The notes beneath the pieces were generated by a model. The model was not told where the DNA came from and did not search any database. It worked only from the letters and a program-made list of their open reading frames with translations. Shown piece after piece: positions 7,560 through 14,129 of a stretch of 39,793 nucleotides of DNA. The position numbers and the translations under genes were made by a program. The stretch covers positions 1-39,793 of the forward strand of contig DASRCB010000305.1 in NCBI GenBank assembly GCA_035653295.1. Reading direction: 5' to 3'. This DNA is from DASRCB01 sp035653295 (lineage in GTDB: Bacteria > Acidobacteriota > Terriglobia > Bryobacterales > Bryobacteraceae). Each line of letters starts with the position of its first letter. The stretch's first letter is position 1.

Positions 7560-8840
7560 GTGCCGCTCCACGTTCCGACGGCTGTAATCGTACTCGCGGT
7601 CATCGCGCTCGCCGTTCAGGGTCTCACTCTGTTTCTGGCGTTCTTCCGCCCGGACTTGCCGTACCACGTCGAAGGCGAGTTGCCCGATCCCGGGTCAGCT
7701 GACTTCGAGCGCCTGCTGACCACGCTTACCGATACCGGGCTGCACCACGGCAATCGTGTCGAGGTGCTGACCAACGGCGGCTGCTTCTATGAATCGGAGC
7801 TGAACGCGATTGCAGCCGCCGCGCAAACCATCAATTTGGAGGCTTACATTTTCCATCGCGGCCAAATCGGCGAGCGTTTCGTCAAAGCACTGGCGGAAAG
7901 GGCCCGCGCCGGCGTGCGCGTTAACCTCACCGTCGATTACATCGGCAGCTTCAGCACCACGCGCGGATTCTTTCGCGACCTCACCGATGCCGGCGGTCGC
8001 GTGGAATGGTATCACTCGCTCCGCCCCGACGTGCTGCTGAGCATCAACAATCGAACGCATCGCGAGCTGATGATCATCGACGGCAAAACGGCCTTTATCG
8101 GCGGCGCCGGCATCGCCGACCAGTGGTACCGGCCGATGCACAAACAGCCTGCCTGGCGCGACACGGTCTTTCGCGTCGAAGGCCCGGTGGTTAACAGCCT
8201 TCAGGCATCCTTCGCCGAGAACTGGCTGCGCGTCGCCGGCGAAGTCCTGACCGGCCCCGAGTACTTCGCCTTCGAACCGAGCGAGCACGGCTCAGCCGGC
8301 ATCGTGATCACCAGCACGCCGGCCGCTGGCTCGACACGGGCCCGCATCCTCTATCAGCTCCTGATCGCGGCCGCTCGCAGGCGGATCTACATCACCACCC
8401 CGTACTTTCTGCCCGACCGCAGCGCGCGCCGGGCCATGCGCCGCGCCGCCCAGGAGCGCGGCGTGGAGATTAAGATACTCACGCCCGGCCGCCGCTCCGA
8501 CCACATGCTCACGCGCGCCTCGGCCCGCCGCCTCTATGGACGGGTGATAAAGGGCGGCGCCGAGATCTACGAGTACGAGCCCACCATGCTGCACGCCAAG
8601 GTCATGATCGTGGACGACCTGTGGTCGGTGGTCGGCTCCACCAACTTCGACCACCGCTCCTTCGAGCTGAACGATGAAGTCAACCTGTGCATGTGCGATC
8701 CGCGCATCGCCGCGCGCCTGACGGAGGACTTCCACCGCGATCTGAAGCACGCTCGGGAGATCAGCTACGACGAGTGGCGCCGCAACATCGTCCTGCGCCT
8801 CTCCGACTGGCTCGCGGCGCCTCTGGAAAAGCAGCAATGA
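7560..8840 (+). CDS. Phospholipase D superfamily protein, cardiolipin synthase ClsB-like
   Basis: 426 residues from GTG at 7560, 18 bases after the previous stop. An N-terminal membrane helix (about residues 5-27, VIVLAVIALAVQGLTLFLAF) anchors two PLD domains. The second HKD motif is intact (H345-A-K347, D352, then GSTNFDHRSFELNDE). The first is THRELMIIDGKTAFIGGAGI: H167 and D174 are present but the Lys position holds E169. Cardiolipin synthases join phosphatidylglycerol with another phosphatidyl donor at the inner membrane using both motifs, so the Lys-to-Glu change may alter activity or be a subfamily trait. The next gene encodes an EEP protein, the same pairing as E. coli clsB (ybhO) with ybhP, which supports ClsB over a nuclease. 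Substrate preference cannot be read from sequence. Confidence 0.88.
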   Translation: MPLHVPTAVIVLAVIALAVQGLTLFLAFFRPDLPYHVEGELPDPGSADFERLLTTLTDTGLHHGNRVEVLTNGGCFYESELNAIAAAAQTINLEAYIFHRGQIGERFVKALAERARAGVRVNLTVDYIGSFSTTRGFFRDLTDAGGRVEWYHSLRPDVLLSINNRTHRELMIIDGKTAFIGGAGIADQWYRPMHKQPAWRDTVFRVEGPVVNSLQASFAENWLRVAGEVLTGPEYFAFEPSEHGSAGIVITSTPAAGSTRARILYQLLIAAARRRIYITTPYFLPDRSARRAMRRAAQERGVEIKILTPGRRSDHMLTRASARRLYGRVIKGGAEIYEYEPTMLHAKVMIVDDLWSVVGSTNFDHRSFELNDEVNLCMCDPRIAARLTEDFHRDLKHAREISYDEWRRNIVLRLSDWLAAPLEKQQ

Positions 8841-9511
8841 TCCGCTTCCGCGTGGCCACTTACAACACCCACAAGTCGCGTGGCATGGACTGGCGCGTAC
8901 GGCCCGAGCGCATCGTCCAGGTGCTGCGCGAGGTGGACGCTGATATCGTGGCCCTTCAGGAGGTCATCGCCGATCAGCTGCCCTGGCTCGCCGAGCACGC
9001 CGGCATGGCGCACGTCTTCGGCGCCGCCGACCACATCCGGGGCAACGAGTACGGCAATCTGCTGCTCTCACGCTTCCCGGTTCTGGGCAGCGAGAACTAT
9101 GACGTCAGCGTCGAGCGGCGCGAGCCGCGCCGCTGCCTGCGGGTCGACGTCCAGCCGCCCGGCGGGCCGCTGCTGCATATCTTCGCCGTGCATCTCGGAA
9201 CATCGTGGTTCGAGCGCCGCCGTCAGGCCCTGCGCCTGACCGAGATCCTGGAAAAGACCGAGTTAGCCGGCTGCCGCGTGCTGCTCGGCGACTTCAACGA
9301 GTGGACCCGCGGCCTGTCCACGCGCATGCTCTCGGAACGCCTCAGCGCGAACCACAGCAGAACCTACCCGGGCATGATCCCGTTCCTGCACCTCGATCAC
9401 ATCTACCACGACCCGGAACTGCGCCTCACCGCCCTGCGGCGCCACCGCACCCGCGCCTCGCTGCTGGCCTCCGACCATCTCCCGCTCGTCGCCGACCTGG
9501 AGGTAAGCTAA
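8837..9511 (+). CDS. Endonuclease/exonuclease/phosphatase (EEP) family protein, YbhP-like
   Basis: 224 residues from ATG 8837, overlapping the PLD gene stop by 4 bases; the reading frame is open further upstream, but that extension would lie inside the PLD gene. EEP signatures appear in order: TYNTHKSRG (N10), ALQEV (E42, metal ligand), a GDFNEW motif in the middle of the protein, and SDHLPLVADL at the end (D213, H214). There is no signal peptide or membrane helix, so it is probably cytoplasmic. EEP enzymes hydrolyse phosphodiester or phosphoester bonds in nucleic acids, inositol phosphates or lipids. The pairing with a ClsB-like enzyme, also seen in E. coli ybhO-ybhP, suggests a role linked to phospholipids, but the substrate is unknown. 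Confidence 0.9.
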   Translation: MIRFRVATYNTHKSRGMDWRVRPERIVQVLREVDADIVALQEVIADQLPWLAEHAGMAHVFGAADHIRGNEYGNLLLSRFPVLGSENYDVSVERREPRRCLRVDVQPPGGPLLHIFAVHLGTSWFERRRQALRLTEILEKTELAGCRVLLGDFNEWTRGLSTRMLSERLSANHSRTYPGMIPFLHLDHIYHDPELRLTALRRHRTRASLLASDHLPLVADLEVS

Positions 9512-9525
9512 GACCAGCAAGACGT

Positions 9526-9717
9526 ATGGACATCGACGAGCGCATTCAGGCCCTGACGGTCAACATCGAGTCTCTTCATGACAGCATCCATGAGCTGTAT
9601 GAGACCGTGCAACGCAACGATCAACGCCTGCGCGCCGTCGAGGACATGTCGCTTCGGCTCGCCAACATCGTTATTCGCCATGAAGAGCGGCTGGACTCAC
9701 TGGATGGCGGCGAATAA
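9526..9717 (+). CDS. Small coiled-coil protein (63 residues), function unknown
   Basis: ATG 9526, 14 bases after the EEP gene stop. The protein is a single amphipathic helix (MDIDERIQALTVNIESL... ending EERLDSLDGGE) with hydrophobic residues spaced 3-4 apart, so it probably self-assembles as a coiled coil. No Cys, no membrane segment and no catalytic motif. Similar short proteins beginning MDID-x-R-I-x-A-L are familiar from acidobacterial genomes and have no known role. The downstream gene is convergent and ends 12 bases later, so this is the last gene of the PLD-EEP unit. Confidence 0.7.
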   Translation: MDIDERIQALTVNIESLHDSIHELYETVQRNDQRLRAVEDMSLRLANIVIRHEERLDSLDGGE

Positions 9718-9729
9718 CCAGACCGGATC

Positions 9730-10815
9730 CTAACCCGCCTGCGCTCCGCTGAGCGCCGGCAGGCCCAGCTGGCTGCGGCCGAGCGGCGTGAGGTCTGCTT
9801 CCGTACCGCGGCCCTTGAAGTCGACTTCGAAATCGTCGGGCGCAAAGTCCGGAGGGGTACGGCCGCTCAGAAATGCGGGCGCCTGCCGCTCGAGATAGGC
9901 CGAGTTCTTCGGGCAGCCCGGCGTGGCGCCGATGTACATGACGTTGCTGTATCCCGTGCCGCTGTTGATGTCCTCCACCGCATGGACCACGTCCGAGTGC
10001 CAGAACACCGTGTCACCAGGCTCCATCAGCGGAATGGACGAGAGCGCCCGCAGCAGGACGGCATGCCACTCCGGCTTGATCGACAACGCGCGCGCCGGCT
10101 GCGCGCCGCAGAGGTCGTCCTCGGCCACGTCATCCTGCAGCGCCCGAAGCAGGACGTAGGCCATGGAGTTGGCGATCGGGATCAGCTGCAGCGTGCCGTC
10201 TCCCCTGCCCTGCCGGGTCAGTGCGGTCCAGCCCTGGAAGGTGCGGAACATCGAGCAAACCGCCGGCGACGGAATCTCTCTCGCCTCGGGCCGCCACGCA
10301 CCGTCGAACGGATCGTAACGCTTCCAGTCGCCCGCGAACACGTGCCTGTAAACCTGGCGGAAGTTGTCATCGAGCCAGCGCTCCACCGAGCCGCCGTCGG
10401 TGTGCGGCGAGAGCCCGAGGCACTGGGAAGCGGGTGGCCGGCGGCGAATGCGGTCGGCGTAAACCGGGACCTGCTCCGGATCGAAGTGGCCCTGGCTGGT
10501 CCAGAGCTTGTTCAGGAACACGCGCGCCCGGGTCAGTGATTCGGACTGCCGCGCCATCACCTGCGGGCGCGACCAGTAGATGCCGTAGATCTGAGGCTTG
10601 CTCGCCTGGAGCGTCCCGAAGTACTTGTCCTCGGCGGCATGCGCCAGTTTCTCGTCGAGCCGGTTCTCCTCGACGTACGCGGCGATCTCGTTATCCCATT
10701 CCGTCGCCTGCGCGGGATCGAAGACGCGACGGATGACGCAGGCGCCGCGCCGGCGCACCAGGTCCGCGTGTTGCGCAGGCACGCGGCCGGCTTCTATATC
10801 CGCGTACTCGAGCAC
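9730..10815 (-). CDS. DUF1479 (YbiU-like) protein, probable 2-oxoglutarate/Fe(II) oxygenase fold
   Basis: 361 residues from GTG 10815. The sequence follows the DUF1479/YbiU family: YADIEAGRVPAQ at the start, then IYGIYWSRPQVMARQS, RRRPP, LSPHTDGGSVERW, CSMFRTFQGWTAL, ANSMAYVLLRALQDD and MEPGDTVFWHSDVVHAVED. H138-x-D140 with H278 is a plausible iron-binding facial triad; the oxygenase role is inferred from fold, not demonstrated. The family normally extends about 50 residues further N-terminal. That missing part is present upstream but reaches a different frame near 10912-10937 (see the next entry), so this GTG may not be the ancestral start. It lies downstream of the PIG-L gene on the same strand, probably co-transcribed. 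Confidence 0.85.
   Translation of the reverse strand: MLEYADIEAGRVPAQHADLVRRRGACVIRRVFDPAQATEWDNEIAAYVEENRLDEKLAHAAEDKYFGTLQASKPQIYGIYWSRPQVMARQSESLTRARVFLNKLWTSQGHFDPEQVPVYADRIRRRPPASQCLGLSPHTDGGSVERWLDDNFRQVYRHVFAGDWKRYDPFDGAWRPEAREIPSPAVCSMFRTFQGWTALTRQGRGDGTLQLIPIANSMAYVLLRALQDDVAEDDLCGAQPARALSIKPEWHAVLLRALSSIPLMEPGDTVFWHSDVVHAVEDINSGTGYSNVMYIGATPGCPKNSAYLERQAPAFLSGRTPPDFAPDDFEVDFKGRGTEADLTPLGRSQLGLPALSGAQAG
9737..9764. terminator. Possible bidirectional hairpin between convergent genes
   Basis: GCCTGCGCTC (9737-9746), loop CGCT, GAGCG-CCGG-CAGGC (9751-9764): a strong stem with an asymmetric bulge. It lies 20 bases past the stop of the small coiled-coil gene and inside the last codons of the convergent DUF1479 gene. 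There is no T-tract, so intrinsic termination is uncertain. Confidence 0.35.
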
Positions 10816-10984
10816 AGGTACGACCGGTCGTCCCGTCTCGCGGTCATCGACGATCTCCTCGACGCGGCGGCGCAGGTCCGCCTCGACTTCACGGAAGACC
10901 CCGGCATAGTCAGGCAGCGCCTTTCCGCAGCGCCTTTTTCACGTCACGCGTGGCTTCGGCGAGATTCGCGATTTCGAGCGGCAT
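10816..10984 (-). pseudogene. Frameshifted N-terminal part of the DUF1479 gene
   Basis: ATG 10984 opens a frame reading MPLEIANLAEATRDVKKALR and then stops at TGA. The sequence LPDYAGVFREVEADLRRRVE follows in the frame of the main gene but has no start codon of its own. Joined, these match the usual N-terminus of DUF1479/YbiU proteins (a ...K-x-A-L... helix, then the segment before YADI-x-AG). The break is a one-base excess next to two copies of GCAGCGCCTTT (10914-10924 and 10927-10937, offset 13 bases). It could be a real mutation or a sequencing/assembly error. Confidence 0.7.
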
Positions 10985-10994
10985 GGTCCGTATT

Positions 10995-12353
10995 TTACTG
11001 CGGAAGGCCGCCGCTGGCGATAGTGACGCGGAAGCGGATTACCCCGACCTCGGCATCGCCCGAAGCGGCTTTGAAGGCGACATCATACGTGCCGGCCGCT
11101 GCGTTTTCGGGCGACCGCACCACGTAGTAAACGGGATACGTTTCGTGCGGCGCGACGGGGTAAGTGGCCATGCCGCGGCGCTCCTTCCAGCCCCGCGGAA
11201 GCGTGCTGGTGAGCGTCACCGAGACCGGCGCGCCGGTGTCGTTGTGGATCAGGATGGGCACGTTCAGATCCTCATCGGCGCCAAGGAGCACTTCGTTTCC
11301 GGACAGCAGGCCCGGAAGCTGCTTCAGATCGTGCACGCGCCAGAAGTCATGGTAGAACGCCCACGGTCCGCCGAGTTCGGTGGACACACCCGTGCGCGCA
11401 ACAGGCTTCCATGGAGTGGGCGGTGCGAATGCGATGCGACCAGGTTCCACGCCCTCGAAAATGTCTCCCGTAATCGTGCCGCCAACGAGCGATTTTCCGA
11501 GAACGAGCTTTTCAGGCTCACGGAACCATTTGAAATCGCCTTTGTCGAGCGCCTCTTTCGCGACCTGACCGGTATCGCCCTGCGTGAGATGCGCGCTCAT
11601 CTCTTCGGCGGACAGGCGGTCATACGGGACGTTGCGGCCGGGCGCCACGCCCTCGACCTTGTACTGCGGGCCTTTGCCATTCTCGAACTCCGTATGTGAC
11701 GCGTCGGAGAAGTAATAAAGTTTTTTGGGCTGCCAGGGCTGAAGGCCCTCGGTGAGGTTGTAGATGTTATTGGCGTCGCGCGGGGCAGCCACCTGCTCCG
11801 GGAACGCGGTCGGGTCGCCGGCCATATCGAAGGCCTCCGTCGCGATGACGCCGGCAGCCTGGTGGTCGGCGTGATTCTCTCCCGAGACGTACAGTGGCAA
11901 CCAGCTCAGAATGACCTCCGGGCGCGTGAGCCGGATGAGACGCACGGCCTGATCGAGGGCCGCGCCGTGGCTCCATGTTTCGAGCGAGCGCAGCACGTCC
12001 TGGCCGGGCGTATCGGGACCGCCCAGAAACCACACGTTCATGATGCCCAGCGATGCGAGCGCGCGCCGCGCCTCGATTTCGCGCTCCGCGCCGAGAGCGG
12101 CGGCCTGCTCATTGCCGACAGCGTTCCCGCCGCCATTGCCGCGCGTACCGTAGATCACGGCGACGCGCTTGTGCTGCTCATAGATCTCCCGCGCCAGGTA
12201 GCCGGTCACCATGGTTTCGTCATCCGGGTGCGCCACGACGACCAGGATGTCGGCTTTGAAGCGCTCATCGGGCTTTGGCGCGGGCGGCGCCGTCGGGATC
12301 GCGGACCACGCAATGAGAGAAGACACGAGCAGAGCGGGTAAGATTCTTCGCAT
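10995..12353 (-). CDS. Secreted PIG-L family (LmbE-like) deacetylase with C-terminal beta-sandwich domain
   Basis: 452 residues, ATG 12353 with CGAGG 7 bases upstream. A signal peptide (LPALLVSSLIAWSAIPTAPP) is followed by the PIG-L/LmbE domain. It has VVAHPDDE (H42, D44, D45) and ENHADHQ (H161, H164), the zinc site of N-acetylglucosaminyl-type deacetylases. The catalytic domain runs to about residue 250. The last 100 residues (from about VPILIHNDTGAPVSVTL to the end) look like an immunoglobulin-like or NEW3-type beta domain, often linked to carbohydrate handling. Likely role: periplasmic deacetylation of an amino sugar; the substrate is unknown. A palindromic repeat lies 40 bases upstream. 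Followed after 10 bases by the DUF1479 gene on the same strand. Confidence 0.9.
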   Translation of the reverse strand: MRRILPALLVSSLIAWSAIPTAPPAPKPDERFKADILVVVAHPDDETMVTGYLAREIYEQHKRVAVIYGTRGNGGGNAVGNEQAAALGAEREIEARRALASLGIMNVWFLGGPDTPGQDVLRSLETWSHGAALDQAVRLIRLTRPEVILSWLPLYVSGENHADHQAAGVIATEAFDMAGDPTAFPEQVAAPRDANNIYNLTEGLQPWQPKKLYYFSDASHTEFENGKGPQYKVEGVAPGRNVPYDRLSAEEMSAHLTQGDTGQVAKEALDKGDFKWFREPEKLVLGKSLVGGTITGDIFEGVEPGRIAFAPPTPWKPVARTGVSTELGGPWAFYHDFWRVHDLKQLPGLLSGNEVLLGADEDLNVPILIHNDTGAPVSVTLTSTLPRGWKERRGMATYPVAPHETYPVYYVVRSPENAAAGTYDVAFKAASGDAEVGVIRFRVTIASGGLPQ

Positions 12354-12390
12354 TTACATTCCTCGAAAGCTTCAGATTAGACGACTACTG

Positions 12391-12437
12391 GCCAGGCGGG
12401 CTGTGAGCCCGCCGCAGGCCGAGGGCCCGCCCCCAGT
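12391..12437 (-). repeat. Palindromic repeat element, copy C (intergenic)
   Basis: On the minus strand: a degenerate first hairpin (GCGGGCC/GGCCTGC with one mismatch), then a perfect GGCGGGCT/AGCCCGCC (12395-12413, loop of 3). The stretch CCTGCGGCGGGCTC is identical to copy A, as is the flanking CAGCCCGCCTGG. It lies in the 156-base gap between the thioesterase gene and the PIG-L gene, oriented with both. Nothing else was recognised in that gap apart from the PIG-L Shine-Dalgarno. Confidence 0.85.
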
Positions 12438-12509
12438 TCAGAAGGTGAACGGCGCACGCAGCCGCCCAGCAGCCTGCGTGGGAACGGTGCTGATGAGCGA
12501 TCCACCGGA

Positions 12510-13010
12510 TCAGGCGCGCATGACGCCACAGACGGGGGGCGGCCAGGCGAGGGCGGCGTGCTCGGCAAGGACGGCATCAATTCGCGCGGCGATCTCCGGC
12601 GGATACGGGGCTGTGCGGCGGGCGCGCATGTCGGCGTACGAGTTGACGCACTCGAAGATCGAGGCCAGGGTTCCGCGGGTCTCGTTTACGAGGAACATCA
12701 GGTAGTGAATGCGCTTCCCGGTGCGCTGGAGCATCCGCGCATAGACCGAGACCTCGTCTCCGGGCAGCACTTCCTTCAGGTAATGGATGTGGTGTTCGAG
12801 ATCGAAGCCGCCGGTCCCATGCTGCGCGTGATACTCCTGCGTCAGACCGAATCGCTCCTGGAGCGGGTATCCGGCGTCGTCGTAAATGGCCAGATACCAG
12901 CGCATGTTGATGTGCCCGTTTTCGTCGCGATATTGCTCGGGCACGGTGATGCGCAGGCACGGCGGCGCGAGCTCGGCGATCTGCTCGAGGGAAACCGGTG
13001 GCGGTTTCAT
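12510..13010 (-). CDS. Hotdog-fold acyl-CoA thioesterase (4HBT-like)
   Basis: 166 residues, ATG 13010, 7 bases after the stop of the upstream secreted protein. The hotdog signature is DENGHINMRWYLAIYDDAGY (about residues 29-48): Asp, Gly-His-x-Asn and the downstream Tyr/Asp correspond to the YbgC/4HBT active-site helix. A second conserved block is FDLEHHIHYLKEVLPGDEVSV, then the strands GKRIHYLMFLVNETRGTLAS. There is no signal peptide, so it should be cytoplasmic. Members hydrolyse acyl-CoA thioesters; chain-length preference cannot be told from sequence. Some related proteins are annotated as carnitine-operon thioesterases, but no such operon is visible here. Confidence 0.82.
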   Translation of the reverse strand: MKPPPVSLEQIAELAPPCLRITVPEQYRDENGHINMRWYLAIYDDAGYPLQERFGLTQEYHAQHGTGGFDLEHHIHYLKEVLPGDEVSVYARMLQRTGKRIHYLMFLVNETRGTLASIFECVNSYADMRARRTAPYPPEIAARIDAVLAEHAALAWPPPVCGVMRA

Positions 13011-13017
13011 GGCCTGT

Positions 13018-13716
13018 TCAGGTATGGGAGTTGCTCATTACTTCGCGCGCGAGCAGTTCTTTGAGATCGTGCTTTTCTGTCTTCTGCGGCTTGATATCGG
13101 GATGGTCGGCCAGATTGTCCCAGTCATCATCGCCATAGAATGCGAGGTTGATCGTGTCGCCATCAACAGAGGCAAGTTTCGCGCCGTCTTCGCAGAAGAC
13201 CTCGCCGCGCGCCGGGTCCACAACGGCGACGTGAATGGCGTCGATATTCGTATCCATCATTTCGACAAGAAGCGCGCTCCTGCCGGTGGTGGTGGCGGCC
13301 TCCTTGACGTCGTTGACCACGTAATACTCGGCCATTAACTTGCGCCGGTCGCCGCTTTTGGCGTCGTAAAACCACAGCGACTGACCTTCGTTGTCGTTGC
13401 CGCCGGCGCCGTCGCGGCCGGAGTACAGGACGCCGCTGTTGTCGTGCAGGACCCACGCCTTTTCGGCGGAATCGGCCACTTTGCGCTCGCTGCCGGCGAT
13501 GGTCGCATACAGCGGGCCGCCGGGGTGGTCGAGCCGGGTGGTGACCGACTGCGGGGTTTGAGCGGAAGCGACGCATACGCCGAATACCAGGGCCAGCGCC
13601 AGACGCTGGGAAGACGGGCAAGAAAGTCGGGCTAAAGCCCGACGGCAGGCGAAACCGCCTGCCCCACGGGACAGGAAACAGCACAGATGGTTGAACGTCG
13701 CGGCGGTTCGGGGCAT
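13018..13716 (-). CDS. Secreted protein of unknown function; signal region contains a palindromic repeat
   Basis: 232 residues from ATG 13716. About residues 17-31 (SRGAGGFACRRALAR) are encoded by palindromic element D. The hydrophobic export core RLALALVFGVCVASAQ follows, so cleavage is probably near residue 53. No other in-frame start lies before that core, so the repeat really is translated unless a rare start is used. The mature protein is acidic and probably beta-rich, with repeated short Gly/Asp turns (SGVLYSGRDGAGGNDNEGQS). No known domain or catalytic motif recognised. A TATAAT lies only 8 bases upstream of the ATG, so the mRNA may have almost no leader. Followed after 7 bases by the thioesterase gene. 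Confidence 0.75.
   Translation of the reverse strand: MPRTAATFNHLCCFLSRGAGGFACRRALARLSCPSSQRLALALVFGVCVASAQTPQSVTTRLDHPGGPLYATIAGSERKVADSAEKAWVLHDNSGVLYSGRDGAGGNDNEGQSLWFYDAKSGDRRKLMAEYYVVNDVKEAATTTGRSALLVEMMDTNIDAIHVAVVDPARGEVFCEDGAKLASVDGDTINLAFYGDDDWDNLADHPDIKPQKTEKHDLKELLAREVMSNSHT
13626..13667 (-). repeat. Palindromic repeat element, copy D (inside signal-peptide region)
   Basis: Read on the minus strand: GTGGGGCAGGC, then a hairpin GGCAGGCG/CGCCTGCC (13644-13663) and a hairpin GTCGGGC/GCCCGAC (13626-13643). The order is the same as copy A: GTGGGGCAGGC..GCCTGC, then CGGGCT..AGCCCG. In frame within the secreted protein gene, encoding most of the segment between the N-terminus and the hydrophobic core. 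Same direction as the gene. Confidence 0.88.
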
Positions 13717-13723
13717 GGCTGAG

Positions 13724-13729
13724 ATTATA
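13724..13729 (-). promoter_or_regulatory. Consensus -10 hexamer TATAAT upstream of the secreted-protein operon
   Basis: A perfect TATAAT on the minus strand, only 7 bases between it and ATG 13716. Transcription would start almost at the ATG, implying a leaderless or very short-leader mRNA. No good -35 at 17 bases. Confidence 0.45.
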
Positions 13730-13738
13730 TCGAGGTGA

Positions 13739-13744
13739 TATACT
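13739..13744 (+). promoter_or_regulatory. Possible -10 hexamer for the zinc-ribbon gene
   Basis: TATACT, 19 bases upstream of ATG 13764, in the 47-base divergent gap. The two hexamers of this gap are only 9 bases apart, so opposite transcription would compete. No clear -35. Confidence 0.4.
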
Positions 13745-13763
13745 TTCGGTTTCTGCGCCGCCT

Positions 13764-14126
13764 ATGGCTGATCTACGCCTCGGAGATGTAATTGACGACT
13801 GGTGCGTCAAGTGCCGCCGTCTGACGAATCACTCGGTGGTCTCGATCGTGGACGGAGCGGTGGCGAAGGTTCGCTGCCGCACCTGTTATCACGACCATGA
13901 CTATCGGCACGAAGAACCGCCGCCATCCAAGAAGGACCTGAAGAAGCAGGCGCTTTTCGACGAAGTTCTGGCCACCATTCATCCCGGCGGCGAGGCACAG
14001 ACGGATGATGGCGCGGTCACGCAGCCGTCGGAGACAGCGGATGCGCCAGCGGCGAACGATGACGAGGCGAAGCCGGAGACATCCGAGGCCCCAAAGAAGA
14101 AGTCCCGCAAAGCGCGCAACGTCTGA
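13764..14126 (+). CDS. Small zinc-ribbon protein with charged disordered tail
   Basis: 120 residues. The N-terminal 45 residues hold two CxxC knuckles (C14-V-K-C17 and C38-R-T-C41) separated by about 20 residues, with nearby His, which should bind one zinc. After residue 50 the protein is low-complexity: Lys-rich, then Asp/Ala/Thr/Glu-rich, ending in KKKSRKARNV. It is cytoplasmic by sequence. Proteins of this layout are common in Acidobacteriota and Deltaproteobacteria-like genomes without assigned function; binding of nucleic acid or a protein partner is a guess. Ends 3 bases before the convergent APC permease gene. Confidence 0.75.
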   Translation: MADLRLGDVIDDWCVKCRRLTNHSVVSIVDGAVAKVRCRTCYHDHDYRHEEPPPSKKDLKKQALFDEVLATIHPGGEAQTDDGAVTQPSETADAPAANDDEAKPETSEAPKKKSRKARNV

Positions 14127-14129
14127 GAC

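Noticed and set aside
8687..8836. An N-terminal extension of the EEP protein
   Set aside because: The extra 50 codons lie wholly within the PLD gene and look unlike EEP proteins; ATG 8837 in an ATGA overlap is a better start.
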